Source: Sinomonas sp. ASV322 (lineage in GTDB: Bacteria; Actinomycetota; Actinomycetes; Actinomycetales; Micrococcaceae). From it: a stretch of DNA of 64,000 bases. Made by a program: the position numbers and the translations under genes. Positions 48,910-57,321 of the stretch are shown here, piece by piece. Under the pieces are notes generated by a model that was not told the origin of the DNA, searched no databases, and saw nothing but the letters and a program-made list of their open reading frames with translations. The stretch's first letter is position 1. Every line of letters starts with the position of its first letter. The DNA lies in NCBI RefSeq assembly GCF_030908245.1, contig NZ_JAVFJJ010000005.1:1-64000 (forward strand). The letters are read 5' to 3'.

Positions 48910-50169
48910 ATGAACGTCGCTACCCAGACCTTGTCCCTGTCCACCGTCCTGCGCCGCCCCGTCACCGACTCCGACGGCCACCGCACCGGAACTCTCGCCG
49001 ACGTCATCGTGCGGCTCCGGAAGGACAACTACCCGCTCGTCACGGGCCTCGTCGTCGCGATTGGCGGCAGCCGCACCTTCATCCCGGCCAGCGACCTCGC
49101 GGTGCTTGCCCCCGAACGCGTCGAGCTCGGGCACGGCCCCGCGGACGTCGGCGAATTCAAGCGCCGCGAGGGCGAAGTGCTCCTCTCCGAGGACGTCCTC
49201 GGCCACCGCCTCATCGACCTCTCCCGGGTCACGTTCGTCAAGGCGTATGACGTCCAGCTCAGCCCCGTCCTCGACGGCTGGGCCGCGACGGGGCTCGACG
49301 TGCATCGACGCCGCTGGCTCGGCCTCGGTCCCCGCCATGCCGCGCACGCGCCCCGGGACTGGATGGACTTCGAGCCGCTCATCGGCCACGCCGAGTCGGC
49401 CCGGGTGCGCCAGGCGACAGGGCGTATCCCCGAGCTCAAGCCCGCCCAGATCGCGGACATCATCGAGGAAGCGACCGAGCACGAGCAGGACGAGCTCCTC
49501 GCCCAGGTCCACGCCGACCCCGAGCTCGAGGCGGATGTCTTCGAGGAGCTCGACGAGGATAGCCAGTCCGAACTCTTCAAGGACCGCTCCGACGCCGAGG
49601 TGGCCGAGGTGCTCGCCCGCATGCAGACCGACGACGCGGCGGACGCGATCATGGACCTCCCGCAGGAACGTCGCTCGTCCGTCCTCGAGCGGCTGCCCGA
49701 CGCGCAGCGCGCCGACGTCTACCGGCTCCTCGGCTACCACGACCTCACGGCGGGCGGGCTCATGGGCACGGACTTCATCGCGCTTCCCGCGACATCGACC
49801 GCCGCGGAAGCCCTCGCGGCCGTCCGCGGCGCGGGCGACATCCAGCCGCAGGCCCTCGTGACGCTCTACTCGCTGAATCCCGACGGCACTCTCGAGGGCG
49901 TTCTGAGCCTCGCCCAGGCCGTCCAAGCCGATCCGGCGGAGCGGCTCTCGGAGCTCGCCGACCCTGACGTTGTGCTCGCCTCGCCGGCGGACGACGTCGT
50001 CGACGTCACCACGCGTATGGCGGACTTCAACCTGCTCGCCCTGCCCGTGGTCGACGACGAGCGCCGGATCATCGGCGTCGTCACCGTCGACGACGCGCTC
50101 GAGGCGGCCATCCCCGAGGACTGGTCGCGCCGCGAGAGCAACCACCGGGAGACAGGGTCCGAGGGCTAG
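48910..50169 (+). CDS. MgtE N-domain/CBS protein without a channel domain
   Basis: 419 residues, ATG 48910 with GAAAGG upstream. Residues 1-150 form two PRC-barrel-like repeats. Then come an MgtE-N superhelix (about 165-285, LKPAQIADIIEEATEHEQDE through LLGYHDLTAGGLMG) and a CBS pair (about 288-405, TLYSLNPDGTLEGVLSLAQA; LALPVVDDERRIIGVVTVDD). The five-helix MgtE channel is missing. In MgtE these cytosolic domains sense Mg2+ and gate the pore. Here they follow an M-box-controlled NRAMP, so the protein may be its Mg2+-sensing regulator. It is a soluble protein with no membrane segments. Confidence 0.85.
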   Translation: MNVATQTLSLSTVLRRPVTDSDGHRTGTLADVIVRLRKDNYPLVTGLVVAIGGSRTFIPASDLAVLAPERVELGHGPADVGEFKRREGEVLLSEDVLGHRLIDLSRVTFVKAYDVQLSPVLDGWAATGLDVHRRRWLGLGPRHAAHAPRDWMDFEPLIGHAESARVRQATGRIPELKPAQIADIIEEATEHEQDELLAQVHADPELEADVFEELDEDSQSELFKDRSDAEVAEVLARMQTDDAADAIMDLPQERRSSVLERLPDAQRADVYRLLGYHDLTAGGLMGTDFIALPATSTAAEALAAVRGAGDIQPQALVTLYSLNPDGTLEGVLSLAQAVQADPAERLSELADPDVVLASPADDVVDVTTRMADFNLLALPVVDDERRIIGVVTVDDALEAAIPEDWSRRESNHRETGSEG

Positions 50170-50272
50170 AGGGAGACCCGCTGGCCCGCATACATGCGTC
50201 CCCCGCGCCAGGTCGTGCACCTCGAGCGGCTCCTCGCCGGATTCCCGCTGTTCGGCCAGGCGCGGGAGCCCC

Positions 50273-50929
50273 TCACTGCGTGGTAACCCGCGCCGCGTAG
50301 GAGCGCGCCCGCACGGCCATGGGAACGCTGCGTTCGATCGCGATGGATCGGCTGGTCTGGGCGAGGGCGAGGAGTTTGAGGACGAGCTCGCGGCGCATGT
50401 GCATGCCGACGGCGACGTGGGCGACGAGGGCGTCGAGGTCCTCGGAGGAGGCGGCGTGGTCGAGGTCGACGTGGGCGATGAGGTCCACGGCCCGGCTGTA
50501 GACGTCCAGGGCCGCGGGCGGGACGGCGATCCCGAGGCGGTCCATCTCCTCGAGGTGGGCGTCGAGGGCGCCGCGGGCGGCGGTGGGCACGTCGGGCCAG
50601 CCGCGCAGGGCGACGACGGCGTTGCCGGCCGGGGCGCGCCCGGGCACGGGCTCGCCGAGCGACTGGACCTCGCGCTGGAGCGACTTCATGATCTCGACCC
50701 GGCTCGCGCCGGCGTCGATGAGGGCGGTGATGGCGCGGATCTGGGCAATGCTGAGGTCGTTAACCCCGCGCAGGGTCTGGATCGTGGCGATGCGGCGCGC
50801 GTGCGACGCGTCGTAGTCCGAGCGGGTCGCGGTCAGCGGCCGCCCGGGCGGGAGCAGGCCCTCGCGCAGGTAGAACTTGATGCTCGCGATGGGCACGCCG
50901 GTCAGGCCGCTGAGCTCGCGCAGCTGCAT
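50273..50929 (-). CDS. MerR-family transcriptional regulator
   Basis: 218 residues from ATG 50929 (GAGGAG 10 nt upstream); the open frame continues upstream but without a usable start context. The N-terminal MerR winged helix (MQLRELSGLTGVPIASIKFYLREGLLPPG) is followed by the dimerisation helix (IQTLRGVNDLSIAQIRAITALI). A C-terminal helical ligand region of about 120 residues has no recognisable metal-binding cysteines. Its target is unknown; the neighbouring genes do not make one obvious. Confidence 0.85.
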   Translation of the reverse strand: MQLRELSGLTGVPIASIKFYLREGLLPPGRPLTATRSDYDASHARRIATIQTLRGVNDLSIAQIRAITALIDAGASRVEIMKSLQREVQSLGEPVPGRAPAGNAVVALRGWPDVPTAARGALDAHLEEMDRLGIAVPPAALDVYSRAVDLIAHVDLDHAASSEDLDALVAHVAVGMHMRRELVLKLLALAQTSRSIAIERSVPMAVRARSYAARVTTQ

Positions 50930-51324
50930 AGTCCGTTGACTCCTCATTCCCCCCATCGAAAACGACAAACCCCAACAAAGATACAGGAATGACAGCGTCG
51001 GGAAAACTCGGATATACGACACGCTAAATGCAAGGATAGTTCGGCGGCAACGAGGTATCGTCGCACCAGAGAATTTGACGGGATCGATGCGCGGAAAGGG
51101 TACGGGATCAACAATTGAAGCCACTGCTCGAACCCAGCGAGGACCGTCTCAGCCGCGCCATAGCGGGGATGCCGCCCCTCGCCGATTCCCTCCCGGGAGC
51201 AGTTTCGCGACGTCGCAATCGCACCGAAGTGCCACGCGATGAAGCCGATCTAAATGTCCGCAAAACCGGACGTCCGGAATATTCGAACACGTCTAACGGA
51301 TTCCCCGGACGGCCCATACAAACC
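50930..51324. other. Intergenic region with no convincing gene
   Basis: Roughly 400 bp of AT-richer sequence between the MerR start and the pheromone-gene terminator. It should hold the MerR promoter. It includes a perfect palindrome CCGGACGTCCGG (51266-51277) of unknown meaning. I see no open frame with a ribosome-binding site. Confidence 0.5.
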
Positions 51325-51362
51325 AAAAGGCCCCGCCACCATCAAAGGTGGGCGGGGCCCTT
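51325..51362 (-). terminator. Rho-independent terminator of the repeat-peptide gene
   Basis: A GC-rich stem (51329-51340 with 51347-51359, one bulged G). On the minus strand it is followed by TTTT, so it terminates transcription coming from the repeat-peptide gene at 51719. This is one of the few canonical terminators with a T-tract in the window. Confidence 0.75.
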
Positions 51363-51455
51363 GGCGCGCTCCTCCGGGTCGCAAATCAACAGCGGAATGG
51401 AGGGGAACCAGACGCCAGCCTCTCGGCGATCTGGCTCTGAGCGGCGAAGGTCAGG

Positions 51456-51719
51456 TCAGAAGCTCTGCTTCATCGGGTCCGGCCAGTTGCCGATCGCGGT
51501 CGCCGACATCGGGTCCGGCCAGTTGCCGATGGCCGTGGCCTTCATGGGGTCGGGCCAGTTGCCGATCGCCGTGGCCGACATCGGATCCGGCCAGTTGCCG
51601 ATGGCCGTGGACTTCATGGGGTCCGGCCAATTACCGATCGCGGTCGTCGAAGCTACCGAAACGCCTCCCAGCGCCAGAGCGCCCACGAGGGCGAACGACG
51701 CTGTCAACTTCTTCAGCAT
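51456..51719 (-). CDS. Secreted precursor with five tandem nonapeptide repeats (candidate pheromone)
   Basis: 87 residues, ATG 51719 with AAGGA 6 nt upstream. Residues 1-24 are a Sec signal peptide (MLKK, hydrophobic core, SVAS). All the rest is five copies of AIGNWPDPM at residues 27, 39, 51, 63 and 75, separated by KST, SAT, KAT, SAT and ending KQSF. The period is 12 residues (36 bp). Between copies the DNA differs at codon third positions for Ala, Gly, Asn, Pro and Asp, while the nonapeptide is invariant, which indicates selection on the peptide. It is divergent from an HTH-TPR regulator. I infer a multi-copy signal peptide precursor; I know of no characterised homologue. Confidence 0.8.
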   Translation of the reverse strand: MLKKLTASFALVGALALGGVSVASTTAIGNWPDPMKSTAIGNWPDPMSATAIGNWPDPMKATAIGNWPDPMSATAIGNWPDPMKQSF

Positions 51720-51773
51720 GTCATGTCCTTATGTTGTAGCGGGTGCATTCGGGCAGAGCGTGCTTTGTCGTGA

Positions 51774-51813
51774 TTGACACACCAAGTAAAATAACATCCA
51801 CAGCCAGTGTCAA
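51774..51813. promoter_or_regulatory. Promoter and inverted repeat between pheromone and regulator genes
   Basis: Arms TTGACAC (51774-51780) and GTGTCAA (51807-51813) form an inverted repeat 40 bp long overall. On the minus strand TTGACA (51813-51808) is followed after 17 bp by TTTACT (51790-51785), a good -35/-10 pair for the repeat-peptide gene. The repeat spans that promoter and is a natural binding site for the divergent regulator. Confidence 0.55.
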
Positions 51814-51874
51814 GCCGCCAACGTACCGATTGCCCTGTTCAGCCGGTAAGGCGGCTCCGCGGTAGGAGGAAGTT

Positions 51875-53131
51875 GTGGGGAGCGGATTCGGAGAGAAGCT
51901 AAGGGCCGAGCGACTTGAGCGCGGCCTGACGCAGGCCGAGCTCGGTAAGGACCTGTACTCACCGAGCTATATCTCTCTGCTCGAAACCGGTCGTCGCGAG
52001 CCGACGCCCGAGGTCATCCAGGAGCTCGCGCGCCGCCTCGAGCTTGCCCCCAAGGCCCTCGAGGCCTGGAGCCAGCCCGTCTCCGTCAACGACGCCGAGT
52101 ACGTCCTCGCAGGGCTGTACGCCCGGCAGGCGTGGGACATGCGCGACTATGCGCAGGCCGCGAGCCACGCCGCAACCGCCGCCCAGTTCGCCCTCGAGGG
52201 CAAGAACAACAGCGCGTGGTGGAACATGACCTACATGCAGGCCGAGTGCCTCATGAAGCAGGGCCAGCTGGCGGAATGCCAGCGGATCGTCCAGCATCTC
52301 CTCGAGCACCCCATCATCGCCGAATCAGATGGCCTTGCCGTGCGCGCGCATCAGATGCTCGCCGCGGTGTGCCACGGCCTCGGCCAGCTGGGCACCGCCG
52401 TCGAACATGCCCGGGAGGCCGTGCGCCTCGGCGCCCAGCTCCCCGCAGGCTCGACCATCTACATCGGTGCGCTGCGCGCGCTCATCGGCGCCCTCGCCGA
52501 GAGCGGTCGCCTCGACGAGGCGTGGGATTACTGCCGGATCCTCGGCACCCTCGTCGACGACGAATCCATGGGACAGCTCTCGGGCGAGGTCGAATGGGTC
52601 ATCGGCAACGTGGCCTTCATGCGCGCCGACTACGAAGAGGGCGTCAAGCACCACGAGCGCGCCGCGAAGCTCCTCTCCCCCGCGAACGACATCGAACTGT
52701 GGGCGCGGTTCAACAAGGCCTCCGCCGCCGTCCGCCTCTCCGGCGGGATCGTCGAGCCGGAGACCCTCGCCGCGATCGAACGCGCCGAGCTTGCCCTCTC
52801 GATTGTGGGCGGATCGCGGCCCGAACAGCTCGAAGTCGCGTTCATCCGCGCCCGCTGGCTCTACCTCAACGGAGAGATCACCGCCGCGATCGAGCGCCTC
52901 AAGGAGATCCACGGCGAGAAGAACGTGCTGGGCCGCCACACCGCGGGCGAGGTCGCGCTCCTGTACGGCCGGGCCCTCAAGGCACTCGGCCGCAACGACG
53001 AAGCGCTCGAGCTGCTCAAGGACGCCCGCGAGCAGTTCAGCTACGCGGGCGCCTCGGACAAGGTGCAGCAGACCATGGACGCGATCCTCGAGATCCGCCT
53101 CGCCCAGCAGCGCTCGGACCGCCCGGCTTAG
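51875..53131 (+). CDS. HTH-XRE/TPR transcriptional regulator (RRNPP-like architecture)
   Basis: 418 residues from GTG 51875 behind GGAGGA. An XRE helix-turn-helix (FGEKLRAERLERGLTQAELG, SYISLLETGRREPTPEVIQE) occupies residues 5-60. The remainder is a helical TPR array (for example YAQAASHAATAAQFALEGKN and YEEGVKHHERAAKLL). This is the architecture of RRNPP regulators such as PlcR, Rgg and NprR, which bind imported oligopeptides. It is divergent from a gene for a secreted repeat peptide, the classic arrangement of such pairs. Direct recognition of AIGNWPDP-type peptides by this TPR domain is an inference. Its 3' end is 18 bp from convergent purC. Confidence 0.85.
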   Translation: MGSGFGEKLRAERLERGLTQAELGKDLYSPSYISLLETGRREPTPEVIQELARRLELAPKALEAWSQPVSVNDAEYVLAGLYARQAWDMRDYAQAASHAATAAQFALEGKNNSAWWNMTYMQAECLMKQGQLAECQRIVQHLLEHPIIAESDGLAVRAHQMLAAVCHGLGQLGTAVEHAREAVRLGAQLPAGSTIYIGALRALIGALAESGRLDEAWDYCRILGTLVDDESMGQLSGEVEWVIGNVAFMRADYEEGVKHHERAAKLLSPANDIELWARFNKASAAVRLSGGIVEPETLAAIERAELALSIVGGSRPEQLEVAFIRARWLYLNGEITAAIERLKEIHGEKNVLGRHTAGEVALLYGRALKALGRNDEALELLKDAREQFSYAGASDKVQQTMDAILEIRLAQQRSDRPA

Positions 53132-53149
53132 AGGCCCGAGGCCGCCGAC

Positions 53150-54079
53150 TCAGGCCTCGAAGCGGCGGCCCGTGAGCTTCTCGTACGACTCGACGTACCG
53201 CGCGCGCGTGCGCTCGACGACGTCGGCCGGCAGCGCCGGGGGCTCCTCGCCCGACGCGCGGTCCCAGCCCGCGGCCGGAGACACGAGCCAGTCGCGCACG
53301 AACTGCTTGTCGAACGAGGGCTGCGCCTTGCCGGGCTCCCACGTCGCCGCATCCCAGAAGCGAGAGGAATCCGGGGTGAGCACCTCGTCCCCGAGCGTGA
53401 TGTAGCCGGTCACGGGGTCGAGGCCGAACTCGACCTTCGTGTCCGCAAGGATGATCCCGCGCCCGCGCGCGATCCGCTCGGCCTCGCGGTAGAGCTCGAG
53501 GGTGAGGCTGCGCAGCTGGGCCGCGGCGTCGTCGCCCACCATCCCGGTGACGTCCTCGTAGGTGATGTTCTCGTCGTGCTCCCCGACCTCGGCCTTGGCC
53601 GACGGCGTGAAGATCGCCTCGGGCAGGCGCGAGCCGTCCACGAGCCCCTCGGGAAGCCGGATGTCGCACACCGTGCCGCGCTCGCGGTACTCCACGAGCC
53701 CCGAACCCGTAAGGTACCCGCGCGCGATGCACTCGACCGGATACATCTCAAGCCGCCGGCAGATCATGGCGCGGCCCTCGACCTCGGCGGGGACGCCGTC
53801 GTCCGCCGTCGAGCCGAGCACATGATTCGGCACGTTGAGCTGCTCGAACCACCACAGGCTCAGCTGGGTGAGGATGCGGCCCTTGTCCGGGATCGTGCTC
53901 GAGAGCACGTGGTCGTAGGCGCTGATGCGATCGCTCGCCACCACGAGCACCTGGTCCGCAGGCCCGTCGATCGGTTCGTAGAGGTCGCGGACCTTGCCCG
54001 AATAGACGTGCCGCCAGCCCTCGAGGACCGGGGCCTCAGTCTGGAAGCCGCGAGTCCCGGGGTTGCCGAAGTCGGCCAT
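53150..54079 (-). CDS. purC: Phosphoribosylaminoimidazole-succinocarboxamide synthase
   Basis: 309 residues. SAICAR synthetase motifs: YSGKVRDLYEP, LVVASDRISAYDHVLSSTIP, YPVECIARGYLTGSG, ILADTKVEFGLD, and GDEVLTPDSSRFWD. It joins aspartate to CAIR in purine synthesis. The start overlaps the purD stop (TGATG), so the pair is translationally coupled. Full-length by family standards. Confidence 0.95.
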   Translation of the reverse strand: MADFGNPGTRGFQTEAPVLEGWRHVYSGKVRDLYEPIDGPADQVLVVASDRISAYDHVLSSTIPDKGRILTQLSLWWFEQLNVPNHVLGSTADDGVPAEVEGRAMICRRLEMYPVECIARGYLTGSGLVEYRERGTVCDIRLPEGLVDGSRLPEAIFTPSAKAEVGEHDENITYEDVTGMVGDDAAAQLRSLTLELYREAERIARGRGIILADTKVEFGLDPVTGYITLGDEVLTPDSSRFWDAATWEPGKAQPSFDKQFVRDWLVSPAAGWDRASGEEPPALPADVVERTRARYVESYEKLTGRRFEA

Positions 54080-55377
54080 CAGACGCCTGCCTTCCCGGCC
54101 CGCTCCGGGACCGTGACCTCGCCGCGCGCCGCCTTGGCCGCGATGTCCGAACGGTACTGGCCGCCGTCGAGCCGGATGAGGCCGATGCCCTCGTAGGCTC
54201 GTTCGCGCGCCTCCTGGAGGTCTTCGCCGAGGGCGACGACCGCGAGCACGCGCCCGCCGGCGCTCACGACGTTGCCATCGTCGTCGAGCGTCGTGCCCGC
54301 GTGGAGGATGTGCACGCCGTCGACCGCGCCGGCCTTCTTGAGGCCGCGAATGCGGTCGCCCGTCCGCGGCGTGTCGGGGTAGTTCTCGGAGGCGAGGACG
54401 ACGGCGACCGCGGACTCGCGCGACCAGCGCAGCTCTTGCGCCTCGCCGAGACGGCCCTTTGCGGCCGCGAGGAGAAGCCCGCCGAGCGGGGTCTTGAGGC
54501 GAGCGAGGACGGCCTGCGTCTCGGGGTCGCCGAAGCGCGCGTTGAACTCGATGACGCGCGTGCCGCGCGACGTGAGCGCGAGGCCGCAGTACAGCACGCC
54601 CACGAACGGGGTTCCGCGCTTGGCCATCTCGTCGACGGTCGGCTGCGCGATGCGCCGCACGACCTCGTCGACGAGGCCCTCGGGCGCCCAGTCGAGCGGC
54701 GTGTACGCGCCCATGCCGCCTGTGTTCGGGCCGCGGTCGCCGTCGTAGATCCGCTTGAAGTCCTGCGCGGGCGAGAGCGGAACGACCGTCTGGCCGTCGC
54801 TCAGGACGAAGAGCGAGACCTCGGGCCCGTCGAGGAACTCCTCGATGACCACCGTGCCGCCCGCGTCGAAGCACGCCCGCGCGTGGGCAAGCGCCGCCTC
54901 GCGGTCCTCGGTCACGACGACACCCTTGCCAGCCGCGAGCCCGTCGTCCTTGACGACGTAGGGGACGCCGAACGCATCGAGCGCGTCCGCGGCCTCGTCG
55001 GCGTTCGCGGCGACGCGGGCCATCGCCGTCGGGACACCGGCCTCCGCCATGATCTGCTTCGCGAAGGCCTTGGACGCCTCAAGCTGGGCGGCCTCGCGGC
55101 TCGGGCCGAAGACGGGGATCCCCGCGGCGCGGACCGCGTCCGAGACACCCGCGGCGAGCGGCGCCTCGGGGCCGACGACGACGAGGTCCACCTCGAGCTT
55201 CTGGGCGAGCTCGGTGACGGCAACGGGGTCGTTCGCGTTCACGGCATGAGTCGGCACGACCTGCGCGATGCCCGCGTTCCCGGGCGCGGCATGCACCTCG
55301 GAAACAGCCGGATCGGCCAGGAGGGAACGGACGATGGCGTGTTCGCGGCCTCCGGGGCCGATCACGAGAACCTTCAC
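54079..55377 (-). CDS. purD: Phosphoribosylamine-glycine ligase
   Basis: 432 residues from GTG 55377 ([14 protein letters not shown]). ATP-grasp enzyme with [37 protein letters not shown] and [13 protein letters not shown]. It makes glycinamide ribonucleotide. The sequence before the GTG has no proper ribosome-binding site. GATACC lies about 7 nt upstream, so a leaderless start is possible. It uses glycine, which the sarcosine pathway also supplies, but no regulatory link is visible. Confidence 0.95.
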   Translation of the reverse strand: MKVLVIGPGGREHAIVRSLLADPAVSEVHAAPGNAGIAQVVPTHAVNANDPVAVTELAQKLEVDLVVVGPEAPLAAGVSDAVRAAGIPVFGPSREAAQLEASKAFAKQIMAEAGVPTAMARVAANADEAADALDAFGVPYVVKDDGLAAGKGVVVTEDREAALAHARACFDAGGTVVIEEFLDGPEVSLFVLSDGQTVVPLSPAQDFKRIYDGDRGPNTGGMGAYTPLDWAPEGLVDEVVRRIAQPTVDEMAKRGTPFVGVLYCGLALTSRGTRVIEFNARFGDPETQAVLARLKTPLGGLLLAAAKGRLGEAQELRWSRESAVAVVLASENYPDTPRTGDRIRGLKKAGAVDGVHILHAGTTLDDDGNVVSAGGRVLAVVALGEDLQEARERAYEGIGLIRLDGGQYRSDIAAKAARGEVTVPERAGKAGV

Positions 55378-55460
55378 CCCCCAAGGGTATCGGGCAGGCC
55401 GCGCGCCGTGCACCGCGGGGCATCCCGTGACGGCCGATCCCGTCCGCATAGACTGCGCTC

Positions 55461-56480
55461 ATGGCCTCCCACGCAACTTTCACGGTGGACGACGCCGTGG
55501 AACTCGCTGTGATCGAACGCAGCGGCTTCGTCGAGTCCCGCCACATCGGCTCCGCCGTCGTGCTCGCGGGCGACGGCACGGTCGTGACGACGCTCGGGGA
55601 CATCCGCACACCCGTCTTCGGACGCTCCTCGCTCAAGCCGCTCCAGGCCCTCGCGACGCTTCGCAGCGGCGTCCCGCTCCGCGGCGCACAGGTGGCGCTC
55701 GCGTGCGCCTCCCACGTCGGCTCGCTCGACCACATGGACGTCGTCGAGGGGATGCTCAAGGCCGCAGGCCTGCGCGAATCGGACCTCCAATGCCCGCCCG
55801 ACTGGCCGAACGACGAGGACGCCCGCGCGTGGCTCATCCGCTCCGAGACCGGCCAGCGCCGCCTCGCATTCAACTGCTCGGGCAAGCACGCGGGCTTCCT
55901 GTGGGCCTGCTCCGTCAACGGCTGGGACCGCCGCAGCTACCTCGAGCCGAACCACCCGATCCAGCAGCGCGTGCGCGAGACGATCGAGGAGTACACGGAC
56001 GAGCGCATCTCCCACCTCGGCATCGACGGCTGCGGGGCGCCCGTCGCCGCCGTGTCGCTCACAGGGCTCGCGCGTGCATACTCGCGGCTCGCGAAGGCCG
56101 CCGGCTCGGGGCGGGACAACGTCGGCGACGCGCGGGCGGCCACGATTGCGACGTCGATGCTCGACTACGCGTGGGCCGTCCAGGGCCGGGGCCGCGAGAA
56201 CACGGTCGTCATGCAGGAGCTCGGCATCCTCGCGAAGGGCGGCGCCGAGGGCGTCCTCGTCGTCTCGACGGCCCACGGCGCGGCGGCCGCCGTCAAGATG
56301 CTCGACGGGAACGCCCGGGCTGCGACGCTCGTCGCGCTCACGATGCTCGCGGCGGCGGACGCCGTCGACGTGCCCGACGTCGCCCGGGTCCTCGAGGCCG
56401 TCGTCGAGCCGATCATGGGCGGGGGCCGCCCTGTTGGACGCATCCGGCTGGGGCGCGCCGTCTCGGCGCTGCTGGATTAG
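55461..56480 (+). CDS. Asparaginase (type found in Rhizobium etli AnsA, PF06089)
   Basis: 339 residues. It matches the thermolabile asparaginase II family rather than the classical bacterial type: [42 protein letters not shown] and [13 protein letters not shown], with the serine-lysine pairs proposed to be catalytic. Cytoplasmic; no signal peptide. It is divergent from purD across 83 bp. TAGACT at 55449-55454 ends 6 nt before the ATG, so the transcript may be leaderless. Confidence 0.88.
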   Translation: MASHATFTVDDAVELAVIERSGFVESRHIGSAVVLAGDGTVVTTLGDIRTPVFGRSSLKPLQALATLRSGVPLRGAQVALACASHVGSLDHMDVVEGMLKAAGLRESDLQCPPDWPNDEDARAWLIRSETGQRRLAFNCSGKHAGFLWACSVNGWDRRSYLEPNHPIQQRVRETIEEYTDERISHLGIDGCGAPVAAVSLTGLARAYSRLAKAAGSGRDNVGDARAATIATSMLDYAWAVQGRGRENTVVMQELGILAKGGAEGVLVVSTAHGAAAAVKMLDGNARAATLVALTMLAAADAVDVPDVARVLEAVVEPIMGGGRPVGRIRLGRAVSALLD

Positions 56481-56503
56481 GCTGCGGGACAGAGCTGCGT
56501 GCC

Positions 56504-56537
56504 GCGTTCCCGCCCGGTTGTGATTTCCCAATCGGTC
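56504..56537 (-). repeat. 34-bp dispersed repeat, copy 1
   Basis: Its reverse complement matches 61603-61636 at all but about three of 34 positions (shared core ATCACAACCGG preceded by GACCGATTGGGA). It lies in the 155-bp gap after the asparaginase gene. Origin unknown. Confidence 0.65.
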
Positions 56538-56635
56538 GGAAGCCCGGCGTGGCGGACGGGACACGGCTCGCGCGCCGTAAGAAGTGGGCCAGAGCGCTCG
56601 CTAGCGTGGCTTCTGATACGGCGAAAGGACTGACA

Positions 56636-57121
56636 GTGCCCCCGAGACGGAGAATAGCGGTCGACGACGGACGCGCGGCCGTCGCACAGTGGCGCGCCGC
56701 GCGCGGCGAGCAGCCCCGCGGCGAGCAGCCCCGCGGCGAGCAGCCCGGCGGCGAGGAGCCCGGCGGCGAGGAGCCTCTCGAAGCCGGGTCGGCGCCGTCG
56801 TCTGCCCTGCCTGCCCTGCCTGCCCAACCTGCCCTGCCGCGCCCGACGCTGGCGACGGCGGTGCGGTACACGCTCGAGGAGCTCGCAAGCCGCGCTCCGG
56901 GGAATTCCGTCGAGGTCCGGGTCCCGCCGTTCGGCGTCGCGCAGTGCATCGAAGGGCCGCGGCACACGCGCGGGACCCCACCGAACGTCGTTGAGACTGA
57001 CGCCGAGACGTGGCTCGGCCTCGCGACCGGCTCCCTCGCATGGGCTGACGCCCTCACGTCTGGGAAGCTCAGCGCATCGGGGACGCGGACGGACCTGAGC
57101 GAGCTCCTGCCGCTCGCGTGA
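56636..57121 (+). CDS. Sterol-carrier-family-like protein with low-complexity insert
   Basis: 161 residues from GTG 56636 with AAAGGA 7 nt upstream. The C-terminal part ([55 protein letters not shown]) resembles the MDMPI/SCP2-like sterol carrier fold seen in small actinobacterial proteins near pur genes. Residues 23-47 are five GEQP/GEEP units (15-bp DNA period), followed by a Leu-Pro-Ala string. The ligand is unknown. The repeat number probably varies between strains. Confidence 0.7.
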   Translation: MPPRRRIAVDDGRAAVAQWRAARGEQPRGEQPRGEQPGGEEPGGEEPLEAGSAPSSALPALPAQPALPRPTLATAVRYTLEELASRAPGNSVEVRVPPFGVAQCIEGPRHTRGTPPNVVETDAETWLGLATGSLAWADALTSGKLSASGTRTDLSELLPLA

Positions 57122-57130
57122 GATCGCGGT

Positions 57131-57251
57131 CCGCCGGCTCGCCTCAGCTCCGCCGGCTCGCCTCAGTTCCGCCGGCTCGCCTCAGTTCCGCCGGTTGGCC
57201 TCAGTTCCGCCGGTTGGCCTCAGCTCCGCCGGTTGGCCTCAGTTCCGCCGG
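57131..57251. repeat. 19-bp tandem repeat array
   Basis: CCGCCGG recurs at 57131, 57150, 57169, 57188, 57207, 57226 and 57245, an exact 19-bp period. The unit is CCGCCGGCTCGCCTCAGCT with CTCG/TTGG variation between the first three and later copies. It is non-coding and lies between convergent genes. No spacers, so it is not CRISPR. Confidence 0.85.
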
Positions 57252-57321
57252 CCCCAACCCCCGCCCATGCGGCTGATCCCCTTCGCAACCGGATTTCCGG
57301 CGGTTCTGCGACGCGACGGAA

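Noticed and set aside
50194-50286. 30-codon plus-strand frame after the MgtE-N/CBS gene
   Set aside because: No ribosome-binding site, overlaps the 3' end of the MerR gene, and no recognisable similarity.
51456-51660. 36-bp direct repeats resembling a CRISPR array
   Set aside because: The units are contiguous without spacers, in frame, and follow a signal peptide, so they are protein repeats.
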